A stretch of 64,000 nt of DNA. Source: Acidaminococcus intestini DSM 21505. GTDB taxonomy: Bacteria; Bacillota; Negativicutes; Acidaminococcales; Acidaminococcaceae. Numbering within the stretch: the first letter of the stretch is position 1; every line of letters begins with the position of its first letter. Made by a program: the position numbers and the translations under genes. Location: NCBI RefSeq assembly GCF_000425045.1, contig NZ_AULA01000007.1:1-64000 (forward strand). The letters are read 5' to 3'. The notes under the pieces are model-generated. The model was not told the DNA's origin and did no database searches. It worked only from the letters and a program-made list of their open reading frames with translations. Below, piece by piece: positions 36,665 through 45,577 of the stretch.

Positions 36665-37739
36665 CCGTCGGCCCTCCTTCCTTGTCCGCGTGCTGCAGAT
36701 AGAACAGCTCCTTTTGCGTCTCGATCTCCGTGCGCAGTTCCTCCTCCGTCGGCAGGTACAGCTTGTACTTCGACGCGAAGAGCTGATCGCTCTCGTTCAT
36801 GATCGAGTAGCGAGCGATGTCGGAATCCGTGTCCGCGCACAGGATGATGCCGATGGTCGGATGGTCGTCCGGCTGCTTTTTCCGCTCGTCGTACATGCGG
36901 ATGTACATGTCCATCTGGCCGACGTCCTGATGCGTGATCTTTTTCGTCTTCAGGTCAATCAGGACGAAGCACTTCAGGATGTAGTTGTAGAACACCAAGT
37001 CGATGAAGTAGTCTTCTTTCTCGGTGTGGATGCGCTGCTGTCTGGCGACGAATGCGTACCCCTTGCCGAGCTCCATGAGGAACTTCTGCAGGTTGTTGAT
37101 AATGCTCTGCTCGAGGTCCGACTCCAGATACGACGTGTCCTCCTGCATGCCAAGAAACTCGGCGATGACCGGGCTCTTGATGAACTCGAGCTTTTTCTGG
37201 TACTCCGCCGTCAGCTCCTGCATCTCACGTTTGACGGCATCCTGACTCTGCGTCTTCAGCATCCGGTAGTAGTACTGCGACGAGATGTTGCGCTGCAGGG
37301 TACGGGTGCTCCAGTTCTCAGTTGCCGCCTCCTGCGCGTACCACTGCCGCGCCTTCTCGTCGTTCACCTGGAGAAGCGTCCGATAATGCGTCCACGACAA
37401 AAGCGGCGCGGAAGATTTTCCACGCAGTGAGTGGAAAATCTCCGGGAAGGCACGATAGAACGAAAAATAATAGTACAGATTCGTCATCGTGAACCCTCTG
37501 CCGTACTTCGCGGTCAGCGCACGCGCCAGCTTCTTCATGACCTCGGACCCATATTCCGTGCGCCCATCCCCGTTAGCGATCTCCTCGGAGATGCGCTTAC
37601 CGAGAAGCCAGTTCCGCTCCACAAGAAGCAGATTGACAGCCTGATAAGCATTCCCTTGAGCCGTCTCTATGATTCGTTCCGAATCCGCCACCAGATTGTC
37701 CGATCTATGATAGGCGATCCGCATGAGTTCTTCCGCCAT
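36654..37739 (-). CDS. DUF1016 (YhcG-like) PD-(D/E)xK nuclease-domain protein
   Basis: A 361-residue YhcG/DUF1016 protein. The N-terminal DUF1016_N helical domain covers roughly residues 10-170 (RNWLLGKRI, YGRGFTMTNLYYYFSFYRAFP, LSWTHYRTLLQ). The C-terminal PD-(D/E)xK nuclease fold has FIDLVFYN (Asp247) and LIDLKTKK (Asp262, Lys264). The family is found with type I and type III restriction genes and phage defence, but its exact role is unsettled. It is inserted between mod and res. ATG 37739 shares a base with the mod stop; GTG 37742 is an alternative start. The coupling says it is made with the methyltransferase. Confidence 0.9.
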   Translation of the reverse strand: MAEELMRIAYHRSDNLVADSERIIETAQGNAYQAVNLLLVERNWLLGKRISEEIANGDGRTEYGSEVMKKLARALTAKYGRGFTMTNLYYYFSFYRAFPEIFHSLRGKSSAPLLSWTHYRTLLQVNDEKARQWYAQEAATENWSTRTLQRNISSQYYYRMLKTQSQDAVKREMQELTAEYQKKLEFIKSPVIAEFLGMQEDTSYLESDLEQSIINNLQKFLMELGKGYAFVARQQRIHTEKEDYFIDLVFYNYILKCFVLIDLKTKKITHQDVGQMDMYIRMYDERKKQPDDHPTIGIILCADTDSDIARYSIMNESDQLFASKYKLYLPTEEELRTEIETQKELFYLQHADKEGGPTDEI

Positions 37740-39643
37740 CACAGCACCTTCCTTTGCGTCTGGGGACTATACGTCTCGAAAATCTGCTCGAAGTTGGCCA
37801 TTACACTGTCATTTGCCATGCCGCTGTCGCGGAAGACGGCGTAGAAGGGATGGCGCTTGGCGATGGCCTTGACCGTCTCATCCGTAACGTCCTTATCGAA
37901 GCAGGCGATGAGATATCCGTCGGCGACCGAGAACACCTTCCGGCCGTCGAGCATCTCCTCATCAACCGATGAGGACAGCGTGATACCAAGATCCAGCATC
38001 ACCTGAAAGAGCAGATCCTCCGGCGTGCGGTCCGGCTTGATGTTGTCCGCAAATAGGTCCAGCTGCGCCTGCTTCACGTCGGCGGGACGATAGTAGACAT
38101 CCTCCATGTTCGAGCTGTCCACTTTGAAGACACGAAAACCAATGTCCAATTTCGTCGTTGTCAGAGGAGACTCTTCCTTAATCTTCTTACCCGCACGACG
38201 AATGCGCTCTTCGCCAATTTCGCAGATGGTACGGTAGCCAGCCTTGTAGACCTCGCTCTTTTCATCACAAACTTCTGGAAGCTGAACGAGTATGAACTTG
38301 CGGTTGCTACCATCCTCAGAGTTCATTTGCATTACAGCATGGGCAGTCGTAGCTGAACCGGAAAAGAAATCTAGAACGATATCATTTTCTCCGAGATTCG
38401 CGAGTGTCAGTAATCTTCTTAATAAACGCACCGGTTTGGGACCGCTGAAATAGCCGCCTTCCAAAAGTTCGGCTACTTCTTTCGCGCCCTCCTGGTTATG
38501 CCCGACATCTTTAAAAAACATGATCGAGGTGGGTGCCATGCCATCAAATTTGAGTTCAGACAAAAACCTTTTTAGTCTCGGTACTCCGTTACCATCTGCG
38601 CCAAACCAGATTCTATTATCTCGGAGTCTCTCCAAAAATGCATTTTTGGAGAGACTCCAGCAGCGCCCTGCTGGAGGCTCAACTACACGCCCCGAAGGGG
38701 TCGTGATAGGGTAGTCTCCAGAAGGACTGTACGTTTTCACCGATAAGTCACCCGATTGCCAGACCCCGCGCGGATCATTATCTGGATTGGAATATCTTTC
38801 GTTTGCCTCTTCTGTTCTCGGTAGTCTTCCTATTTTAAAATTGTCTATCTTCTTTGCAAACATCAAAACATAGTCATGACTGTTTGAGACATATTTCGCA
38901 TCATTTTTAGGAGCAAATGCTCTTTCCCAAACTAATTGAGCAATAAAGTTCTCTGCGCCGAATATCTCGCTGCATATTTTTTTGAGGTTTTCCTGTTCAT
39001 AATCATCAATTGAGATGAAGATCACACCGTCGTCACTCAACAGATCCTTTGCAATCCGAAGCCTCGGATACAGCATGTTGAGCCAGTCCGTGTGGAACCT
39101 GCCGTTTGACTCGTTGTTGGTTCGCATGTCGAACAGCAGGTTGCCATCATCATCCCGCTGCCCGCTGCGCTCGGCGAACTCCTCGCCGCTGATGGAGCTG
39201 TCGTCGTCGTACACAAACGCATCCGACCCCGTGTTGTACGGTGGATCGATGTATATCATTTTGACCTTACCGAGGTAGGTCTCCTGCAGGAGCTTGAGGG
39301 CGTCCAGGTTGTCGCCCTCGATGTAGATGTTCTCAGTGTCGATGCTGCCGGGCGTGCCGTCGCGTCCCACGGATTTCTCCCGGTCGAGGCGCAGCGTCTT
39401 TGCAATCGGCTGGTTGGCCAGCACGACGGACTTTCGCTTGTCCGGCCACGTGAACTGGTAGCGTTCCTGCGTGCCTTCAACGACAGTGGCGGCGATCTCT
39501 GACCTAAGCACATCCGCGTCGATCGCACGGACGGTCTCGCCGTTCTCGTCCTTCGTTTCCGTCACCGCGTTCGGGAAGAGCGCAGCTAGCTTCTCGTAGT
39601 TTTCCTTCGCCAAGTCAGGCGTGTGCATGTTCATCTTCTCCAT
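37739..39643 (-). CDS. mod: Type III restriction-modification DNA adenine methyltransferase Mod
   Basis: A 634-residue beta-class N6-adenine methyltransferase. The catalytic motif IV DPPYNTG (133-139) precedes the AdoMet-binding motif I DFFSGSATT (425-433), as usual for Mod. The target-recognition domain lies between, about residues 215-420. It methylates one strand of its site and also gives Res its specificity. AGGAG lies 7 bases before ATG 39643, and the start overlaps the DUF4391 gene by 29 bases. The recognition part is much more AT-rich than both flanks, which suggests domain exchange. A 36-bp perfect palindrome is embedded at codons 329-340. Confidence 0.95.
   Translation of the reverse strand: MEKMNMHTPDLAKENYEKLAALFPNAVTETKDENGETVRAIDADVLRSEIAATVVEGTQERYQFTWPDKRKSVVLANQPIAKTLRLDREKSVGRDGTPGSIDTENIYIEGDNLDALKLLQETYLGKVKMIYIDPPYNTGSDAFVYDDDSSISGEEFAERSGQRDDDGNLLFDMRTNNESNGRFHTDWLNMLYPRLRIAKDLLSDDGVIFISIDDYEQENLKKICSEIFGAENFIAQLVWERAFAPKNDAKYVSNSHDYVLMFAKKIDNFKIGRLPRTEEANERYSNPDNDPRGVWQSGDLSVKTYSPSGDYPITTPSGRVVEPPAGRCWSLSKNAFLERLRDNRIWFGADGNGVPRLKRFLSELKFDGMAPTSIMFFKDVGHNQEGAKEVAELLEGGYFSGPKPVRLLRRLLTLANLGENDIVLDFFSGSATTAHAVMQMNSEDGSNRKFILVQLPEVCDEKSEVYKAGYRTICEIGEERIRRAGKKIKEESPLTTTKLDIGFRVFKVDSSNMEDVYYRPADVKQAQLDLFADNIKPDRTPEDLLFQVMLDLGITLSSSVDEEMLDGRKVFSVADGYLIACFDKDVTDETVKAIAKRHPFYAVFRDSGMANDSVMANFEQIFETYSPQTQRKVL
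38623..38658. repeat. 36-bp perfect palindrome inside mod, with an adjoining hairpin
   Basis: 18-bp arms meet without a spacer at the central TGCA (38639-38642). A second stem, CTCCAGCAG (38655-38663) with CTGCTGGAG (38668-38676), overlaps its right edge. The sequence codes for the normal family segment WSLSKNAFLERLR in the recognition domain. Confidence 0.9.
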
Positions 39644-40265
39644 GAGTCAACTCCTCCAGTTCCTTCTGATATTCTCGCAGGCGCGTGTAGGTCTCAAACT
39701 GCTTCTTGGGCTGCTGCTGTCGCCATGTTGCCGCCTCCGTCCTGCTGATCAGCATCTTTAGCTTCTCGATCCTGTCCTGCCTGTCCAGCCGCTCATCGAT
39801 GGACAGATTTTCGTTCTGCCCTGAGGCGTCCTCCTCCAGCAGCGCGATCTGCTCGACCATGGAGTTCCAGATCTCGTCCAAGGTGAAGCCGTGCAGGCTC
39901 AGATGGACATCCGACGCCTCCATCCATGGCGTGCGGTAGAGCTTGCCGTAATAGAGCGCCAGCTGCCGCCTGCTCTCAAAGCACAGCAAGAAGACGAGCC
40001 GGTGCTTGTTCTGCCGGGCGATCGCCTCGGTGACCTTGCCGTCGAACTCCTGCTTCTTCAGCCTGACGGACAGCAGGAGGATCTCCTTGGTCTCGGCGCT
40101 TGCCGTCAGGTTCAGCGTCTGTTTGGTGAAGCTGTTCTCCACCATGATCCGGTCCACGTCGGATACGAATTTTTCCTTGAGTGCGTTTGTCAGCGCGAGG
40201 TGACGGTAGAACGCCTCCTTGGGCAGGCGTTTCCTCACCGTCGTCGCGGTTGGAAAGTTCATCAT
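39615..40265 (-). CDS. DUF4391 domain protein
   Basis: A 216-residue protein of the DUF4391 family, known mainly from loci with helicases and type III restriction genes; its activity is unknown. Recognisable family text includes FPTATTVRKRLPKEAFY at the start, IALLLCFESRRQL-like RLVFLLCFESRRQLALYYG in the middle, and a charged, coiled-coil-like C-terminus with many Lys and Glu. It starts right at the SNF2 helicase stop (ATG 40265 or 40262) and runs 29 bases into mod. It may be an adaptor between helicase and methyltransferase (inference). Confidence 0.85.
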   Translation of the reverse strand: MMNFPTATTVRKRLPKEAFYRHLALTNALKEKFVSDVDRIMVENSFTKQTLNLTASAETKEILLLSVRLKKQEFDGKVTEAIARQNKHRLVFLLCFESRRQLALYYGKLYRTPWMEASDVHLSLHGFTLDEIWNSMVEQIALLEEDASGQNENLSIDERLDRQDRIEKLKMLISRTEAATWRQQQPKKQFETYTRLREYQKELEELTHGEDEHAHA

Positions 40266-40266
40266 G

Positions 40267-43200
40267 TCAGAGCACCACCATGAAGCAAATCAGTTCGAAG
40301 TCGTCGAGTCCCGAGAATCCACTGGAGAGGAAGGTGGTCTGTCCGCAGCCGAAGAAGCTGTCGATGTCACCTTCGTCCTTGGCGTCGATGACGGACATGA
40401 TCGCATCCTCCAGCAGCTTCGATATGCGGCCCATGTTCCGGCCGTCGTCCGTCGCCTTGTTGAACCTTCCGCAGAGCGCCTTGTCCGGCACGGATTTTCC
40501 CCGTGCGAGATGGCGCATCATGTCCAGCGTGTCCTTCGGCTGTAGGTGGTTGGTGACCACCTCGCCGTCCATGCCGACGTAGACCATGTAGAAGGGGTGA
40601 AGACTGTTCTGGTTCTGGATGTTGACCTGCTTGTTGACGTTCTTCAGGACGAAGATCACGCCGGGCTTGTCGCCCTTCACGACCGTGTGGATGCCGAACG
40701 GCATGTGGTCGATGTCCCCGTGCTCCTTCCTGTAGGCGATTAGATCCATGCGGAACTCGTTCAGTCCCAGGTCCATGATGGACACGCCGTTCGTCATATC
40801 CTCCAGGTCGACGACCTCCTCCTGCAGCTTTTTCAGCTGGCTGCGGCGGTATTCGAGGTCTCCCTTCTCCTCTTGGTCGATTGGGTTGTCGTCGCCCGTC
40901 GAGGTCATGACGGAGATACGCATCCTTTCCTCGACGCGTGACTTGAGCTGGATATATTCGTCCAAGTCGAGGTCGGGCCAGAAGTTGACGAGCTGGATCG
41001 CCTCGTTGCGGCTGCCGATGCGGTCGATTCGTCCGAAGCGCTGGATGATGCGCACGGGGTTCCAGTGGATGTCGTAGTTGATGCAGTAGTCGCAGTCCTG
41101 CAGGTTCTGCCCCTCGGAGATGCAGTCCGTCGCGATCAGGATGTCGATGTCCTCCGTGTCCTTGGGGTACAGCACGTCCCTGTCCTTGGACTTCGGGGAG
41201 AAGCAGGTCAGGACGTGGTTCATCTCGGCCTTGAACCCCGGAATCGTCGTCTTGCCGTCGACCGCCCCCGTGATGAGGGCCGTGTTGAGTCCCAGCTGCG
41301 TTTTCGCCATGCCGCTCACGTGCTCGTACAGGTATTCCGCCGTGTCCGAAAAGGCGGTGAAGATCAGGACCTTCTTGTTGCCGGGGTTGATCGGCTTTTC
41401 GACCTTCTCGCGGATTACGCGGAGCAGCTCGCTCAGCTTGTAGTCGTACTGCGGGGTGATGTCCTCCACCATGCCGATCAGCAGGGACAGAGTGCCGATG
41501 TCCTCGTCGATGTCCCGCTTCCATGAGAGGTAGTCCATGTCCCGAAGGTCGATGCGCACCTTCTTGCCGACGCCGAAGAAGTCCGTGTTCTGGTCGTCGT
41601 CGTCAAAGTCCGCCGCCTCGCCGGACAGGTCCGTCATCTCGTCAAGGTTGCCCGAGCCGCCATTCCGGAACGCCTCGATGGTCTGCGAGGTGTCATACAG
41701 GTAGTCGCAGATCCTCTTTACCGTCAGCAGGAAGGAGTGGACGGAACTTTCCATGCGCTTGAGGAGGTTGATGCTCATGAGGCGCTGGATGCCGATCTCA
41801 CGGCCCATGCGGAACTTCTCCGTCTCCTTCTCGTCGAGATACTTGTGCAGCTTGCTCGGCTGGATGTAGACGGTCGGCGTGTAGATGGTCAGGTGCAGCG
41901 CGGTCAGGAGCTCGATCACCTCCTTGTAGTTGATCGCGGCCTTGCGATTGGTCAGCTTGGGCCGCAGGGATACGGGCTTCAGCCGCTTCGGGAAGGACCC
42001 GATGTCCGTCACGTCGTAATAGGTTTGGATGTGCTTCCGGGACCGGGCGATGGTCACGCTGTCGAGGACTTCAAAGAAGTCGTAGTCCAGGCTCGCAAGC
42101 AGATGATCCGTCGTGCGCTGCGCCTCGGGCAGCTTGCACCATGTGTTATAGACGGCCTGCGCCTGCCTGAAGATCGTGTCGATGTCCGATTTCGTCTTCA
42201 GCTTCCCGTTGATTTCCTCCGGGTCGCCGCCGTAGGCGAGCGCCAGCTGGTTGCGCAGGTCGTAGAAACGGTTGTTGACAGGGGTAGCCGACAGCATCAG
42301 GACCTTTGTTTTCACGCCGGGTTTGATGACGCGGTTCATCAGCCGCATGTAGCGGTTTTCCTTCTCGCCGCCTTGGCTGTCCGTTCCGTTTCCGTTGCGG
42401 AAGTTGTGGCTCTCGTCGATGACGACAAGATCGTAGTTGCCCCAGTTGATCCTGTCGATGGGCAGGCCGACGGCCGTGTTGCCGCTGTTGCGGGACAGGT
42501 CGGTGTGATAGAGGACGTCGTAGCGGAACCGGTCTTTTGCGAGCGGGTTGTTGATCAGGTTGCCCCGGTAGGTCATCCAGTTCTCGGAGAGCTTCTTCGG
42601 GCACAGGACGAGCACGTTCTTGTTCCTGCCCTCGTAGTATTTGATGACTGCAAGCGCGGTGAAGGTCTTGCCGAGTCCGACGCTGTCGGCAAGGATGCAG
42701 CCGTTATATTGTTCGAGCTTGTTGATGATGCCAAGCGCCGCGTCCTTCTGGAAGTTGAAGAGCTTGTTCCAGATGACGCTGTCCTTAAAGCCGGTCGCCT
42801 CGTTGGGGAGGACGTCCTCGGAGATGTCCTCCAGAAACTCGCTGAAGATGTTGTAGAGCGTCATGTAGTAGATGATCTCCGGGGGGTTCTCCTGATAGAC
42901 CGTGGAGATCATGTCTATGACCTCGCCGGTGACGTCCTTGAGCTTTTCCTTGTCGTTCCACACCTGATTGAAGGTCTGCAGGAACTGGGTGCTTTCTGGG
43001 GATTCGACGCGCACGACGATGTTCGTCATGTTGTTGCCCCGCTCGCAGCCGAGGTCGACCGTGGTGAAGCTGTTCATGGGACTGTAGGCGTAGGTCTCGT
43101 CGCCGTCGGAGACGAGCATGAAGTTGTTCATGGAGTCCCGGGTGGTGTTCGACCTGAACTTCGCCTTGCGGCGCATCCATTGGGCGCATTCCCTCGCGAC

Positions 43201-43497
43201 GGCCTTCTGTTTGAGCTCGTTGCGCAGGCGCACCTCGAACTCCGTGCCGTACAGGCTCTTCTCGCGCTGAAGCCGAGGAATGTAGAACTCGCGGCGTTCC
43301 TTCGGCGTCTTCTCCGCGACGAAGGTCGGAGACGTGAAGAGGAAGCGCAGCTCCTCGCAGGACTCCAGCTGCTCCTTGAGCTCCTGAAAGGCGTAGATGG
43401 AAAAGCATGCGGCGGCGATGGACACTTTGCTGCCGGAGCGGATCGTCTTTTGCAGGTCGTCTTTGACGACGTTTGTGGTGTTGTTGAATATTTCCAT
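40267..43497 (-). CDS. SNF2/HepA-type helicase with N-terminal PLD-like domain
   Basis: A 1076-residue protein. Residues 1-200 resemble the phospholipase D-like domain that precedes such helicases (SIAAACFSIYAFQEL, SPMNSFTTVDLG), but a clear HKD pair is not visible, so it may be non-catalytic. The Snf2 ATPase follows: ADSVGLGKT (270-278), DESH (361-364), LSATP (402-406), TDCISEGQNLQ (790-800) and QRFGRIDRIGS (819-829). The family translocates on double-stranded DNA and strips or remodels bound proteins. It is the first large gene of the operon, 60 bases after the XRE gene and directly before DUF4391. It is intact. Confidence 0.92.
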   Translation of the reverse strand: MEIFNNTTNVVKDDLQKTIRSGSKVSIAAACFSIYAFQELKEQLESCEELRFLFTSPTFVAEKTPKERREFYIPRLQREKSLYGTEFEVRLRNELKQKAVARECAQWMRRKAKFRSNTTRDSMNNFMLVSDGDETYAYSPMNSFTTVDLGCERGNNMTNIVVRVESPESTQFLQTFNQVWNDKEKLKDVTGEVIDMISTVYQENPPEIIYYMTLYNIFSEFLEDISEDVLPNEATGFKDSVIWNKLFNFQKDAALGIINKLEQYNGCILADSVGLGKTFTALAVIKYYEGRNKNVLVLCPKKLSENWMTYRGNLINNPLAKDRFRYDVLYHTDLSRNSGNTAVGLPIDRINWGNYDLVVIDESHNFRNGNGTDSQGGEKENRYMRLMNRVIKPGVKTKVLMLSATPVNNRFYDLRNQLALAYGGDPEEINGKLKTKSDIDTIFRQAQAVYNTWCKLPEAQRTTDHLLASLDYDFFEVLDSVTIARSRKHIQTYYDVTDIGSFPKRLKPVSLRPKLTNRKAAINYKEVIELLTALHLTIYTPTVYIQPSKLHKYLDEKETEKFRMGREIGIQRLMSINLLKRMESSVHSFLLTVKRICDYLYDTSQTIEAFRNGGSGNLDEMTDLSGEAADFDDDDQNTDFFGVGKKVRIDLRDMDYLSWKRDIDEDIGTLSLLIGMVEDITPQYDYKLSELLRVIREKVEKPINPGNKKVLIFTAFSDTAEYLYEHVSGMAKTQLGLNTALITGAVDGKTTIPGFKAEMNHVLTCFSPKSKDRDVLYPKDTEDIDILIATDCISEGQNLQDCDYCINYDIHWNPVRIIQRFGRIDRIGSRNEAIQLVNFWPDLDLDEYIQLKSRVEERMRISVMTSTGDDNPIDQEEKGDLEYRRSQLKKLQEEVVDLEDMTNGVSIMDLGLNEFRMDLIAYRKEHGDIDHMPFGIHTVVKGDKPGVIFVLKNVNKQVNIQNQNSLHPFYMVYVGMDGEVVTNHLQPKDTLDMMRHLARGKSVPDKALCGRFNKATDDGRNMGRISKLLEDAIMSVIDAKDEGDIDSFFGCGQTTFLSSGFSGLDDFELICFMVVL

Positions 43498-43557
43498 GCG
43501 TGCGTTCCTCGTAAGAAGACTTTTTGTGGCGGAGGTTCGTCATCCGCTGAAGCGGGC

Positions 43558-43809
43558 TTATTCCTCCGTTGTCTTGTCCTTTCGTTCCATGATGTCCTCG
43601 GGGCCGCAGTCGAGTGCCTCGCAGATTCTCAGCAGGACGTCGGTCGTGACGTTTTCGCAGCGTCCCATCTTCGCGATGGATGCGGCGCTGACGTCACTCA
43701 TTTCCTGTAGGTCCTTTTTCTTGATGTTGCGATCGATCAGCAGCTTCCAGAGCCGGTTGTAGGAGAACTCGGAATGTAGTTCCTTCTTAGCTTGTTTCGT
43801 CTGCGTCAT
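43558..43809 (-). CDS. XRE family helix-turn-helix regulator
   Basis: An 83-residue Cro/CI-type DNA-binding protein. The helix-turn-helix is about residues 18-60 (LWKLLIDRNIKKKDLQEMSDVSAASIAKMGRCE in parts). It resembles controller (C) proteins of restriction systems, which delay nuclease expression until methylation is complete. AAGGAGG precedes the ATG at 6 bases. It overlaps the 3' end of the DUF2326 remnant by 23 bases and precedes the helicase in the same direction. No obvious C-box operator was found. Confidence 0.9.
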   Translation of the reverse strand: MTQTKQAKKELHSEFSYNRLWKLLIDRNIKKKDLQEMSDVSAASIAKMGRCENVTTDVLLRICEALDCGPEDIMERKDKTTEE

Positions 43810-44725
43810 TCTTTTCCTCCTTGTTCCATGCCCAGCCGAACAGCTCGTTGCCAGCGGGCGAAAGTCTCAATACGGCGTTTTTCTCTAGTATCCGCTGCGC
43901 TCCGGCATCATAGGATGCGAGCGTATCGTAGACCAGGAACACCTGCTTGCCGTGTTCCTTCTGCTTCTCGTAGACGCGGACGATCTCGGAGAAGACGGGT
44001 TTGTCTATGTTTTTGAGAAGGATGGAGTCGTGGACGACGAACGGGATCGGGGCGGCCAGCATGTTGGCGAGATCGAAGTTGATGAGGCCACGGTACTGTG
44101 CGCCGGTTCCTCCGTCGTTCGGGGTGTTGAAGGTGTACTTGTTCAGCTTCTCGAGCCTCAGGATGGGTGGCAGATGCGTGGCGTCCCTCAGTATGTCGAG
44201 GCTTATCTCCCGCATGTTCTGGTTGATCGCGCTCTCGATGGTGAGCAGCTGCTCTTGGGTGACCGTATCCCTCGTTTTCGCGTAGTCCGCCGCCATGGCC
44301 TTCAGCCGTTCGAGCTCGTCGTAGTTATGGTTCGCTTCGCGGAAGTTGTTGAGTTCCGTGGAGAGTTGGGCGAACTCTTTCAGGATTGCCTGCGAGACGT
44401 TCGGGACGTTCTTGATCTCGGTGATCTGGTTCTTGATCCGGGCGATCTCGTCGCCCAGCAGCATGTAGGTGGTGGCGAGGTCGCCTTCCGTTTCCTTGAA
44501 TTCGGAATCCAGTATCCTTGACAGCTTGTGGTGGAAGCCTTCGATCTCCTCGAGGGTGCGGAATTCCTCGTTGGGGAAGAATCGTTCAAGGTCGCTGAAC
44601 GTCCTTTTGAAGCTGCGTTTCTGTCCCGTCATGTCCCTGCGAACGTCGTTCAGCTGGGTCTGCACGGCCGCTCTCTGCCGTCTGAGGCCGATCAGCTGCT
44701 CCCTGAGTTCGGAGCGTCCCGTCAA
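43787..44725 (-). pseudogene. C-terminal part of a DUF2326-type ABC ATPase
   Basis: An open frame of about 312 codons without a proper start. It shows a coiled-coil section (about 1-130 and 130-190) and then the DUF2326 end with DGGTGAQYRG, LINFDLANML and PIPFVVHDSILL, corresponding to the signature and Walker B side of an SMC-like ABC ATPase. The N-terminal Walker A half is missing. The upstream sequence is in another frame and belongs to a different gene start, so an internal deletion seems likely. DUF2326 ATPases belong to the ABC three-component conflict systems, so this would be a dead defence module. Confidence 0.72.
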
Positions 44726-44957
44726 CGACCTCCTGCCTCATCGACGCCTGCATGAGGTTGTCCGGCACAGGGTCTTTCTGGTTGACAAGGCGGCTGATTT
44801 TCTTTGAGTCCAGGCTATTCGTCCGATACCCGTTTTGAGCTACCTAGTCCTGATCATTGATGGCGCTGAGCAGGAACCGCGCGGCCGCTTCCTGCTTGTT
44901 GTCCTTGAATCCCGGCTGCATGGCCCGGATGTAGGACAAGATGTTCAGTTCGCTCAT
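44726..44957 (-). pseudogene. N-terminal remnant of a small gene upstream of the DUF2326 remnant
   Basis: Starts at ATG 44957 with an excellent AGGAGG site. It reads MSELNILSYIRAMQPGF and so on for 37 codons, then hits an in-frame TAG at 44844-44846. The frame continues sensibly (SKKISRLVNQKDPVPDN) until about 44726, where it runs out of frame into the DUF2326 remnant. The position fits a middle component of an ABC three-component system, but I cannot match it to a family. It is inactive by stop codon and truncation. Confidence 0.5.
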
Positions 44958-45406
44958 CGGTCCGCTCCTCCTTTGATGCTCCCGGAAAAACACTGGCAAA
45001 CCAGTGGCAAAACGAAGGCAAAGACTTTCAAGCTCTCGCTTTTTAAGCTGAATACAGAAAGCGAGGGCAGTCAAGTGCATCCATAGTCAAGTATCAGTCT
45101 AACACATTATCGGGAATATTACTACGCATATTAACTGATAATTGCTTTATCGCTTAATTTTCTCTCAGCTTTCGAAGTCCCGAACATGACCTGAAACCGT
45201 TCTCCCGAATCCGGCTCGCCTTCTTCGCGGCCGCGAGGTGCGTTCGTAACCGGATGACGGACTAGCAAAGTTAACAGCGTGCCAGCTAGACGAACGGCTG
45301 GTCACCGACATGAGGCGGAGCCATCCGCATTGAGGTGACCGACTATGACCAATTTCACCGGCAGTCATTTGAGCGGTCTCCGCCTCGGCCTTAGCGCCGA
45401 AAGGAG
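44958..45406. other. Island intergenic region
   Basis: About 450 bases between the minus-strand remnant and the plus-strand prophage remnants. The part at 45080-45170 is AT-rich and probably contains the promoter for the minus-strand genes; no confident -35/-10 pair was found. The rest is GC-rich and non-coding. Confidence 0.4.
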
Positions 45407-45577
45407 CTGAGGCTCGAGGACGTGCGCGCGGTGCTTGCCGACAAGGCGCGCATCGGTCACACGGACCAGATCCGCGAGTTGCTCCGGAAGTATGGCGCGG
45501 ACAGGCTTTCAGCAGTCGATCCGAAGCATTATGAGGCGCTGCTCAGGGATGTGGAGGGACTCGACGATGGCCGCTAG
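45407..45577 (+). pseudogene. Small prophage protein remnant
   Basis: Codons reading LRLEDVRAVLADKARIGH through LLRKYGADRLSAVDPKHY match a small Firmicutes phage protein, often mislabelled rrp5-like, that precedes DUF2800 in phage replication modules. Its start codon is missing, since a stop lies just upstream in frame. The C-terminus is intact and overlaps the next gene start by 11 bases, the usual phage arrangement. Confidence 0.6.

Noticed and set aside
41737-43710. 657-codon plus-strand frame
   Set aside because: Antisense to the SNF2 helicase. Low-complexity Val/Leu/Asp text typical of a shadow.
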